From: Verrucomicrobiales bacterium
Lineage (GTDB): Bacteria; Verrucomicrobiota; Verrucomicrobiia; Limisphaerales; UBA11320
Assembly (NCBI GenBank): GCA_016793885.1
Contig: JAEUHE010000248.1
Location: 1 to 59,292 of the forward strand
Length of the DNA: 59,292 nt
Direction: 5' to 3'
Shown: in pieces, positions 50,924 through 58,028 of the stretch
Layout: every line of letters starts with the position of its first letter
Numbering within the stretch: position 1 is the stretch's first letter
Notes under the pieces: generated by a model
What the model saw: only the letters and a program-made list of their open reading frames with translations
Database searches by the model: none
What the model was told of the DNA's origin: nothing
Made by a program: the position numbers and the translations under genes

Positions 50924-51943
50924 CTAAGCTTCCTCATTGGGAACATTGGTTTGCTCTTCTGACTCTCCTCCATATGGGAAAGCGCTTTCCGCTTCCTGAA
51001 GAATTTGATTAACGAACCTCGCGCCCGTCTCGCTCAGAGCATATCCTTCGCGCTTATCAATCATTAGGCCCATAGCGACCAGCTCGTGTCCTGGTTCAAT
51101 TTGACTGTCGGACTCCATTTGCAGATCAGCGTTTAGGATGTTATCGAACCGAGCGTATAAAAGGAGATGAAGCAGGGTCAGAGGGCTTTCTGGACCGACA
51201 ATAGGCCTAAGATCCCTGCAAGCTCTTTTCAAGATTGGGTCAGTGTCCGAGTGGTTTTCACCGTCCACTCTCGAAACTTTCATCCCTAGAAGCTTCTGTT
51301 TCAGGTGCTCGTAGTCCCAACCTACAAATTCGGCTTTTGTTAGTCTCAACTTCGCGACCTCTTCCCTGAGCTCTCGATTTTCTTTGCCGAGCGCCGATAA
51401 TTCGGTGGCCAATTTGGGAAGGTCTACCGAGCTATCAGCCCTGATCCACCCTTTTAAAGTCGGATCCGAATCCAGGGTGGAAAGGGTCTGTATCACCCGT
51501 AGCTGTATGTCCTTAACATCCGACCACTCACGCACGATTCTGCCTTGCTTGGCCTTGACGATAAACTCCCGCAACTTGGTAGGATTGTTCTCTTCTCTGT
51601 TTGCCTTCTTCGATTTGCGCTTATCTGCGGCAGTATCTGAAACGACAAGTACGAAATGTCTCTTGGATTGCGCCACCGCATAGTCGTACTCAAGCTCTGT
51701 GTAGGATTTATTCGATCCTTGATCAATCGAACCATATCGCGTTCCGATGATTAACAGGTAGACGTCTGATTCATCAATCCAACGCCTGATAAGCTTCATC
51801 TGCTCTTCATCGCCCGCCGCGAACAGCTCCATTCCGGCTGGGATGTGACCCGCCGTGAGGATCGCCTCGACGGCGGCTTGACGCTCTTCAATCAAGTCAA
51901 GGTAAGTCGAGGAAACAAAAACCTGTAGTTTACGTTTTTGCAT
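50924..51943 (-). CDS. DUF4062 (TIR-like) protein with coiled coil and C-terminal winged-helix-like region (339 aa)
   Basis: The start 51943 gives MQKRKLQVFVSSTYLDLIEE, the textbook opening of DUF4062, a TIR-like domain. Residues about 5-95 complete it (ERQAAVEAILTAGHIPAGME, SDVYLLIIGTRYG and the YTELEYDYA block). A Lys/Glu-rich segment (about 105-125) follows, then a coiled coil at about 180-205 (ENRELREEVAKLR), then a helical C-terminal domain ending in a winged-helix-like GYALSETGARFVNQI. DUF4062 occurs at the N-terminus of NACHT/WD40 immune-type proteins; here there is no NACHT, so it is a short form. The residues do not reveal whether NADase-type catalysis is possible. It is followed by a weak terminator and preceded by a strong one, so it is probably transcribed alone. 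Confidence 0.85.
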   Translation of the reverse strand: MQKRKLQVFVSSTYLDLIEERQAAVEAILTAGHIPAGMELFAAGDEEQMKLIRRWIDESDVYLLIIGTRYGSIDQGSNKSYTELEYDYAVAQSKRHFVLVVSDTAADKRKSKKANREENNPTKLREFIVKAKQGRIVREWSDVKDIQLRVIQTLSTLDSDPTLKGWIRADSSVDLPKLATELSALGKENRELREEVAKLRLTKAEFVGWDYEHLKQKLLGMKVSRVDGENHSDTDPILKRACRDLRPIVGPESPLTLLHLLLYARFDNILNADLQMESDSQIEPGHELVAMGLMIDKREGYALSETGARFVNQILQEAESAFPYGGESEEQTNVPNEEA

Positions 51944-52003
51944 GAGTCTTAGCTGTGTCCTTTTCGATACAGCTACACTTCGAACAACTTTGGACCATTG
52001 CAA

Positions 52004-52038
52004 CAAAAAAACCGCTCCAGGTTTCCCCAGGGCGGTTT
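52004..52038 (-). terminator. Rho-independent terminator of the orphan gene 52057-52704
   Basis: Read on the minus strand: AAACCGC-CCTGG-GGAAA-CCTGG-AGCGGTTT with a bulge, followed by TTTTG. It starts 19 bases past the stop of the upstream minus-strand gene. Confidence 0.8.
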
Positions 52039-52056
52039 GATTGGTTCCAGGTTCTA

Positions 52057-52704
52057 CTAGGCTGCTTTCATCAAAGCCGCGCTCTTCCTCCCCTGCCCGA
52101 TCAGGAAAGCTTCGACACCGTCGTTGCGCGATTGGAAGTCCCCCGCCTCAAGAATGCGTTGCCAGGTGGAGAAGGCTTCCCGCGGATCCAGGCGAGTTGA
52201 TAGCGCGCCGCCGTCGGTAGTCGAGGCGACTAGGTAAGCCTGCCCGTCCTGGTCGACCGCCAAAGCCTCGTAGTAAGCGCCGGCGTCCGTCCCTAGAACG
52301 ATTCGGACGCCCTGCCGGCGGCATGAGGCCTCGACGGCCGCTTGATGGTCCTGGGTGCCCGCCGGCTCCCATTCCTGGGCTTCCTGGGGCTCCTCTGATG
52401 AGCGCCGGCCGATATCCATCAGGAAGCGTTCAGTAGTCTCCCAGCAAGATTCAAATCCGTGCCAGGGGTCGTCGACGATCTTTCGCCAGGTGGCAAGCGC
52501 CGAGGTCGCAGTCTTCACGATTTCTGATTTCAAATTGTCGCCCGCGCCGGCGAACCGGTGGACCCGTCCTTGATCGTCTAACGCCATCGCCAGGTAATCG
52601 CCGTCGGATCCCCCGAAACGGTTGGTGGGATAAGTGCCAGCCAGGAAGGCGAGGTCCTGGCCGTGGATCTGGTTTTTGATGATGGTTTCGATGTCGGTTT
52701 TCAT
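52057..52704 (-). CDS. Orphan protein with an internal duplication (215 aa)
   Basis: I do not recognise the family. The start 52704 (MKTDIETIIKNQIHGQDLAF) excludes upstream codons that run into the tRNA gene. Two similar halves are evident. The first has GSDGDYLAMALDDQGRVHRF, SALATWRKIVDD and GFESCWETTERFLMDIGRRS. The second has GTDAGAYYEALAVDQDGQAY, REAFSTWQRIL and GVEAFLIGQGRKS. Each half is a short beta unit, a Trp-containing helix and a Gly-Arg end. The protein is acidic, with no signal, membrane helix or Cys cluster, so it is cytoplasmic. It lies 171 bases past the 3' end of tRNA-Ser in the same direction and is followed by a strong terminator. Function unknown. Confidence 0.75.
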   Translation of the reverse strand: MKTDIETIIKNQIHGQDLAFLAGTYPTNRFGGSDGDYLAMALDDQGRVHRFAGAGDNLKSEIVKTATSALATWRKIVDDPWHGFESCWETTERFLMDIGRRSSEEPQEAQEWEPAGTQDHQAAVEASCRRQGVRIVLGTDAGAYYEALAVDQDGQAYLVASTTDGGALSTRLDPREAFSTWQRILEAGDFQSRNDGVEAFLIGQGRKSAALMKAA

Positions 52705-52874
52705 TCGTCTGCCTTGTAAGTGGTCGGAAGGTTGTGGAGTTATTTTTCCGCTGTTGGCGACTGTTTCCGACCTTTGCCAGTCCAAGCGGTTACATACAGT
52801 CCGCTGACAGTCAGCGAGCTTAGACGAAGTCGAAAAGTGAGGATTTCCGAGGAAAAGAGGGGTTTTTGAAGGGT

Positions 52875-52964
52875 TGGCGGAAGGGGTGGGATTTGAACCC
52901 ACGGTAGCCTTGCGACTACGTCTGATTTCGAGTCAGGTGCCTTCAACCACTCAGCCACCCTTCC
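52875..52964 (-). tRNA. tRNA-Ser, anticodon CGA
   Basis: A 90-nt class II tRNA. The acceptor stem GGAAGGG/CCCTTCC is intact with G73 and an encoded CCA. The D-arm contains GCTGAGTGGTTGAAGGC, the anticodon arm reads CTGACTCGAAATCAG (anticodon CGA), a long variable arm (GTAGTCGCAAGGCTAC) follows, and the T-arm is GTGGGTTCAAATCCCAC. The long variable arm and anticodon both indicate serine. Confidence 0.97.
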
Positions 52965-53053
52965 AACCGTTGATACTGAATCTTTTACACGATGATTCAT
53001 CGCTCGTCCACCTCGGAAACGCAGCGATCACCGTCGGGAGGCTTATATTTCTC

Positions 53054-53160
53054 GCGAATCCGCATCCGAGGCAAGCGGATTCGCTGGGGATGGATTCCCT
53101 AGCCGTGAGAAGCTACCCGGGTCTCGTCACCTCGCCTCCTACAATTCAGCGGTGTAGGAG
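53054..53160. repeat. Palindromic repeat with two perfect hairpins
   Basis: GCGAATCCGC pairs with GCGGATTCGC (53054-53084) and CTCCTACA with TGTAGGAG (53136-53160). They stand in the 328-base gap between tRNA-Ser and the small membrane-protein gene. The following GCCGTCATGAGAAGAGTCGG recalls verrucomicrobial intergenic repeats from memory; no second copy is in this window. Confidence 0.5.
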
Positions 53161-53292
53161 CCGTCATGAGAAGAGTCGGCGCTCCGTCCTCCATCCCCAA
53201 GATGGGGGAAAGACCCCATGGGCGAACACAGACGCCAAGGCATAATGAGCCCCGATGAACACTTCACTGATCCGTCCAACGCAAGGCAGCTC

Positions 53293-53493
53293 ATGTCCCT
53301 AATCTCTCTGATTCTCACCCTGATCGTCGTAGGCGTACTGCTGTGGTTGGTCAATAACTACATCCCCATGGACGGAAAGATTAAGCAAATCCTCAACGTC
53401 GTCGTTGTGATTTGTGTCGTGGTCTGGCTGCTTTACGCCTTTGGCGCCATCAACCGCGCCGGAGACATCAAGTTACCACGCGTGTCGCTGTAG
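53293..53493 (+). CDS. Small two-helix membrane protein, Thivi_2564-like (66 aa)
   Basis: From 53293 the translation begins MSLISLILTLIVVGVLLWLV and continues to NVVVVICVVVWLLYAFGAI: two transmembrane helices around a short NNYIPMDGKIKQIL loop. Layout and loop match the Thivi_2564 family of small membrane proteins, whose role is unknown. The in-frame ATG at 53218 would add 25 soluble residues that do not fit, so it is not used. A short basic tail (INRAGDIKLPRVSL) should lie in the cytoplasm. It stands alone between tRNA-Ser and a phosphoesterase-like gene. Confidence 0.85.
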   Translation: MSLISLILTLIVVGVLLWLVNNYIPMDGKIKQILNVVVVICVVVWLLYAFGAINRAGDIKLPRVSL

Positions 53494-53604
53494 ACAGGGA
53501 AAGCCAACCCGAGTTGGCCGTTCCCCTGTCCTCGGACAGCCCCCCTTCAGAACTCCGGTTCATTTCCCTAGATTCCTCAGGGGGATGAATTCTAGAGTTG
53601 CATC

Positions 53605-54588
53605 ATGTTGCTGGATCCATCGCCTCGCAGATTGCTGTCGCTCGGCCTACTCCTCCTCGCCACGTGGTGGGCAGTGCCATGCGTCAAACCGCAGGCGGCG
53701 GCCGCAACCTGGGACTTCGCTCTGATCGGAGACTTGCCCTACACTCCCGAAGCAGAAACCAATGACTTCCCGCACCTGATCGAAGATCTCAACCGAGCCC
53801 GCCTCGAATTCGTCGTTCATGACGGCGATATCAAAAGCGGCTCGAGCCCCTGCACCGACGCCGTTTTCCGAAATCGTTTCGAGCAGTTCCAAACCATCCA
53901 GCATCCGCTCTTCTATGTGTTCGGCGACAACGAATGGTGCGATTGCAAGCGAGAGGGCGCGGGATCCATGGATCCGCTGGAGCGGCTGACCCAGTTGAGG
54001 TCGGTCTTCTGCCTGGGATCCTCGAGTCTCGGAGCCAGAACCTTGCCCGTCGTCCGCCAATCCCATTCCGGCAACCACCGGTTCCGCGAGTTCTCTGAAA
54101 ACATCCGGTGGACTCACAAGCGAGTGCTTTTCGCCGGCTTCAACCTTCCGGGAGGCGGAAACAACTTCGGGGAACCTGACTACCCGCTCCGAAATGCCGC
54201 CAATCTTGCCTGGCTGACCGACACGTTCGCCGGCGCCACCGCCAACACCAACCTCGGAGTAGTCCTCGTCATCCAAGCCAATCCGCAATTTGAAGTCGCG
54301 CGAACCAATGCCATCCGACGAGGTTTCAATGCATTCCTGGACGAGCTGCAGCTGGAGACCGCCGCGTTCGCAGGTCCCGTTCTGCTGGTGCACGGTGACA
54401 GTCACTATTTCCGCATCGACAAGCCGCTCCTGCACCCGCAGAAGCGGCGACGCATGGAACATTTCACCCGCGTGGAAACCTTCGGACACCCCGACGCGCA
54501 CTGGGTGCGCGTGACGGTGGATCCGGTCGACCCTCAACTCTTCCAGTTCCGCCCGCAGATCGTCGAAAAGAATCGCGAAGGACGATGA
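53605..54588 (+). CDS. Exported calcineurin-type phosphoesterase-like protein (327 aa)
   Basis: A hydrophobic N-terminus (LLSLGLLLLATWWAVPC) ends near QAAAATW, indicating export. Motifs follow the metallophosphoesterase plan with changes: FALIGDLPY (usual GDxH without the His), VVHDGDIKSG for GDxxD, FYVFGDNEWCD where GNH(E/D) is usual, and LLVHGDSHYFR where the family has GHxH. Several metal-ligand His are replaced, so activity is uncertain. The two Cys in WCDC might form a disulfide or bind metal. It ends with QFRPQIVEKNREGR. A tail-to-tail neighbour, the hydrolase at 54605, begins 16 bases further on. No regulator is nearby. Confidence 0.75.
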   Translation: MLLDPSPRRLLSLGLLLLATWWAVPCVKPQAAAATWDFALIGDLPYTPEAETNDFPHLIEDLNRARLEFVVHDGDIKSGSSPCTDAVFRNRFEQFQTIQHPLFYVFGDNEWCDCKREGAGSMDPLERLTQLRSVFCLGSSSLGARTLPVVRQSHSGNHRFREFSENIRWTHKRVLFAGFNLPGGGNNFGEPDYPLRNAANLAWLTDTFAGATANTNLGVVLVIQANPQFEVARTNAIRRGFNAFLDELQLETAAFAGPVLLVHGDSHYFRIDKPLLHPQKRRRMEHFTRVETFGHPDAHWVRVTVDPVDPQLFQFRPQIVEKNREGR

Positions 54589-54604
54589 GAGCTGGCTCGA
54601 AGGA

Positions 54605-55507
54605 TCACGGCTTCCGAGCGGGCTTGAGGTGCTCATCAAACCAGGCGGCGAAGAGCCCAACATCCGACTCCCACCGATTCCAGCCGTGCTGCTGACCAGC
54701 ACGAGTGTCGAGCTTGCCCACTCCGCCGACGGATTTCACTTTCTCCAGAAACACCTGAGCCTGCTGGATCGGCACCAGCTTATCAGCATCGCCGTGGATG
54801 ATAAAAATCGGTGGAATCCCCGCCCTCACCGAATAGACGGGAGAGATACTTTCGGCGAACTTTCGTTTCGCCTCAACCTCGACGGGCACGTTTCCGAAGG
54901 CGCTTTTGTAGTCCTTAAGAATTCCCTCTCCCACTGCACTCTCACCCGGCTTTCCGTAATTGAGGAAGTCGGTCGGAGGAAAAAAGCAAGCGGCAGCCTG
55001 CACAGCGCTGCTGAGGCGATCGACGGGATCCTTGGCATCCGGCTTACCCGGTCCGCCACGCGTGGCGAGCATGAGAGAGAGATGACCTCCCGCGCTGCCA
55101 CCCGCGATCCCGAGACGGTCGGGATCCACTCCATACTTGGCCGCGTTGGCACGGACAAAGCGAACCGACCGCTCCATCTGCTCCACGATCTCAGGAATCT
55201 GAAAACGCGGATTGGAGCCATGCACAACCGCGAAAACGGTATACCCGTGGTTGAGCAAGGGCTGGAGGACCTTGCTCGAGATAAACTCATGAGCGGAATA
55301 CCAACCGCCGCTCACCACATAAATCACGCCTAGTCCATTGGGTTGCTCCGGCCGAAAGAGGTCAAGGGTCAAGGCGGTGCCAAAGGCGCGCCCGTAGAGA
55401 ATATCTTCCGTGCGAGTGAATGCCCGGTCCTGCGCGTCGGCCGATGAAAGAAGAACAAGCAGGCTCAAGACGAACGACGAGACGATCGACTTTTTTGAGT
55501 AGGACAT
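54605..55507 (-). CDS. Exported alpha/beta-hydrolase, carboxylesterase-like (300 aa)
   Basis: The signal peptide (SIVSSFVLSLLVLLSSADAQ) is followed by an alpha/beta-hydrolase fold: LDLFRPEQPNGLGVIYVVSG, the nucleophile elbow GIAGGSAGGHLSL with the catalytic serine in GGSAGG, the probable acid in FIIHGDADKLVP and the catalytic His in GQQHGWNRW. The oxyanion segment VSGGWYSAHE replaces the HGGG of hormone-sensitive-lipase-type enzymes. The family includes acetyl-xylan and feruloyl esterases and other carboxylesterases; the substrate is unknown. Convergent with the phosphoesterase-like gene. Confidence 0.85.
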   Translation of the reverse strand: MSYSKKSIVSSFVLSLLVLLSSADAQDRAFTRTEDILYGRAFGTALTLDLFRPEQPNGLGVIYVVSGGWYSAHEFISSKVLQPLLNHGYTVFAVVHGSNPRFQIPEIVEQMERSVRFVRANAAKYGVDPDRLGIAGGSAGGHLSLMLATRGGPGKPDAKDPVDRLSSAVQAAACFFPPTDFLNYGKPGESAVGEGILKDYKSAFGNVPVEVEAKRKFAESISPVYSVRAGIPPIFIIHGDADKLVPIQQAQVFLEKVKSVGGVGKLDTRAGQQHGWNRWESDVGLFAAWFDEHLKPARKP

Positions 55508-55644
55508 AGGCGTGTAGGGAGAACGTTGAGCTCAAGACCAGGAGAGGTCCATTAAAATGTCTCAGGAAGACCCGAAGAGCGAACGATGTGAGACTACGAC
55601 ATCCTTGTCCTCACTAGTAAGGTTCTCTAAGGTGCGGGTCAGCC

Positions 55645-56772
55645 ATGCTCACCGATCAACGCCGCCGACAGGATTTCCCAGCGCTGGAATCCATGACCTA
55701 TCTCAACACTGCCGCGGAAAGCATTCCGCCTCAGTGCGTCGGCGAAGCCATTCAACAATACTGGCAGGACAAGCAGCTCGGCATGAAAGGACGCGACTTC
55801 CATTTCGCCCAGGTGGAAGCCTGCCGTGAGATCAGCGCGCGCTCGATCGGGCTGGGGCTCAACGAGGTATCGTTCTGTTCCTGTAGCTCGGAAGCATACA
55901 ATCTACTCGCCAGCGCCCTCCGCCTGCAACCAGGTGACGAGGTAGTCGTGACCGATATCGATTTTCCAGCGGGGACCACTCCATGGCTGAGGTCCAGCCA
56001 CCACCCAGCGCTGCAACTTTGGAAGTCAGAAGCCGGCGCTCTGAAACTCGCCGGTCTGCTTCCTTTACTCAACGAGCGCACCCGTCTCGTCCAGGTGTCC
56101 CTAATCAGTTTCTACAACGGATTTCGGATCGACTGGGCACCCGTCCGCGACGCCGTCCGACGTCTGGCACCCAATGCGGTCTTGGCCGTTGACGTGACTC
56201 AGGCGCTAGGCCGTGTCACCCTGGACTGCGCCGACGCCGACATCCTCATCTCCAGCACCCACAAGTGGACCCTCGGCATTCACGGCGGATGCATCGTCGG
56301 AATCCCTCAGAAACAAGCTGCCCGGCTGACCACCACCGCCGGAGGGTGGTATCATTTGACGAACGCCTTTGAGGCCGATCGCTTCGAGCGAGCCGACTCG
56401 AAATCCGGTGCCGCCAGTTTCTCCGTGGGCATGCCAAATTTCGTATCGCTCTATGCCCTCAACGCCGCCTTGCGCTACCTTGACCGAGTGGGGATACCCG
56501 CCATCTCTGCCCATGCCGATCCCTTGGTAGCGCAAACCCATGCGGGACTGGTTGAACTCGGCCTGTCCCCCATGGCTCCGCATCAAGCCCATCTCCCCAC
56601 CGGGATCGTGGCATTCAGGCACCCAGAAACACCGGCTCTGCATGCCGCGCTGACGGCGGAACAGATCCACGTCATGCACCATGCGGGGCGAATCCGAATC
56701 GCGTTGCACGGCTACAATACCGAGGACGACGTGACCCGGCTGCTTTCAGTCCTCAAAAAGGCACTAACTTAG
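55645..56772 (+). CDS. Class V aminotransferase-fold PLP enzyme (375 aa)
   Basis: A cytoplasmic fold-type I PLP enzyme. It opens like the family (FPALESMTYLNTAAESIPPQ). PLP-binding features are the helix near SCSSEAYNLLASALRLQPGD, the Asp of VLAVDVTQALGRV and the Schiff-base lysine in SSTHKWTLGIHGG. The C-terminal part ends with IRIALHGYNTEDDVTRLLSV, the usual small-domain signature. The family includes isopenicillin-N epimerase-like, cysteine desulfurase and kynureninase-like enzymes. The substrate is not evident; a cysteine-desulfurase catalytic Cys is not seen. It lies 137 bases after the divergent hydrolase gene and has no obvious operon partner. Confidence 0.85.
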   Translation: MLTDQRRRQDFPALESMTYLNTAAESIPPQCVGEAIQQYWQDKQLGMKGRDFHFAQVEACREISARSIGLGLNEVSFCSCSSEAYNLLASALRLQPGDEVVVTDIDFPAGTTPWLRSSHHPALQLWKSEAGALKLAGLLPLLNERTRLVQVSLISFYNGFRIDWAPVRDAVRRLAPNAVLAVDVTQALGRVTLDCADADILISSTHKWTLGIHGGCIVGIPQKQAARLTTTAGGWYHLTNAFEADRFERADSKSGAASFSVGMPNFVSLYALNAALRYLDRVGIPAISAHADPLVAQTHAGLVELGLSPMAPHQAHLPTGIVAFRHPETPALHAALTAEQIHVMHHAGRIRIALHGYNTEDDVTRLLSVLKKALT

Positions 56773-56829
56773 GATGTTCGTGGAATTCCGACCATCGGAC
56801 CCGAGCGGCAACGGCGCGTCCTCTACCAG

Positions 56830-56885
56830 CCTGGGGCCCACAGTCCCAGGTGAACACGCGCAATACCAACAAGGGCTGAAAGCCC
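56830..56885. repeat. Two short hairpins between convergent genes
   Basis: CCTGGG...CCCAGG (56830-56850) and GGGCT-GAA-AGCCC (56873-56885) stand in the 155-base gap between convergent genes. They have the look of common verrucomicrobial intergenic repeats. They could also serve as a bidirectional transcript end. Confidence 0.45.
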
Positions 56886-56927
56886 GATCCAAGGCTCCAG
56901 CTGCTCTCGTCCTTTCACCACTCCCTC

Positions 56928-57890
56928 TCAGCTGAAGAAAACCTTCTCCGCGGTTCCCCGCAGCATCCAATCGCGATCCTCCAAGGTCAGAAAATCCAAC
57001 CGATCCCGTATGAGCGCGATGGAATCGGTGTAATTGTGCCCAGGATCCACCTGATACGGGCAATCGCTCCCCCACATCAAACGCCGGGCACCGAAAGCAT
57101 CCCGCACCTGGCGGATCATCGGCGCCAAATCCAGATAGGGGGAACTCTTTTTGCCCAGAGCATAGAACGCGGAGGTCTTGATGGAGACATTACGGTGTCG
57201 AGCCAAGCGACACAGGACGTCGAGTGACTCCTGACGAATCTGTCCATCCACACCTATGCGTGCAAAGTGATCGATCACCACGCGCGTGCGCGGAAACCGA
57301 ACGCACATCTGGTCAATGAATGGCAGAGCGTCGGGACCGATCAAGGGGCAAACCGCCAACCCCAGATCCGCACACATCCGCCAAAGCGTCGCCATCCCCT
57401 CCGTGCCCAACCACGACCCCACCTCACGCCGATCAGGGTGAATCCGAAACCCTCGCACCCCCTGCCCCGACAGGTCGCGCACCACTCCGGCGAGGCCAAC
57501 GGCCGCCTCATCGACAACGCCCACCCCGGAGAATACACCGGGATAGCGTCGCATGGAGTCCAACAGATAACGGTTGTCGAATCGGTAGAAACTCATCTGG
57601 ATGAGCACCACCCGGCCTACCCCGTTCGGCCTCGTAAACGCCAGCAGTTGTTCAGGCGTAAAGCTCGGTGGAACCAGATCGGCAGGCCGAAACGGAGCTT
57701 GAATCGGATACGAAGCGAGATCGGGAGTCCAAACGTGGACGTGGGAATCGATCCAACCCTTGAGAGGCTGAGACCGCGAAGTCATGCATCCCGAGAGACC
57801 CGCCGCGAGGCCGAGCGTTGCTCCCTGGAGAAACTTCCGCCGTGAGCAGCTGGACTTAGCAAAAGAAGTTTGAATAAGGTCCGAATTCAT
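56928..57890 (-). CDS. Tat-exported lipoprotein amidohydrolase (amidohydrolase 2 family), about 320 aa
   Basis: From 57890 the N-terminus contains SRRKFLQGATLGLAAGLSGC: a twin-arginine motif followed by a lipobox, so Tat export and lipidation are likely. The TIM-barrel amidohydrolase 2 domain begins GWIDSHVHVWTPD (HxH metal site), continues through VRGFRIHPDRREVGSWLG and TRVVIDHFARIG, and closes with LMWGSDCPYQVDPGHNY, whose Asp is the family's last ligand. The fold covers decarboxylases and lactonases (4-sulfomuconolactone hydrolase-like); the substrate is unknown. The in-frame ATG at 57926 would add 12 residues before the Tat motif; 57890 is preferred. Confidence 0.86.
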   Translation of the reverse strand: MNSDLIQTSFAKSSCSRRKFLQGATLGLAAGLSGCMTSRSQPLKGWIDSHVHVWTPDLASYPIQAPFRPADLVPPSFTPEQLLAFTRPNGVGRVVLIQMSFYRFDNRYLLDSMRRYPGVFSGVGVVDEAAVGLAGVVRDLSGQGVRGFRIHPDRREVGSWLGTEGMATLWRMCADLGLAVCPLIGPDALPFIDQMCVRFPRTRVVIDHFARIGVDGQIRQESLDVLCRLARHRNVSIKTSAFYALGKKSSPYLDLAPMIRQVRDAFGARRLMWGSDCPYQVDPGHNYTDSIALIRDRLDFLTLEDRDWMLRGTAEKVFFS

Positions 57891-58028
57891 GTGTTCGAAA
57901 TTAGGTGGAACCCATGCAAGCCGCACATCGCCCCCGGCTCAAGAATGAAAACTTCGTGATTGAATGATCGATACCCTTTCCGTTCAATGGAGAAGGATCC
58001 TGAGGATCGCCGTGACGAACCATCCCCG

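Noticed and set aside
52875..52964. tRNA-Ser as the attachment site of the 48-52 kb accessory segment
   Set aside because: I find no second copy of the tRNA 3' end in the window, so integration here cannot be shown.
53605..54588. Confident metallophosphatase assignment
   Set aside because: Several metal-ligand His are replaced, so it is only called phosphoesterase-like.
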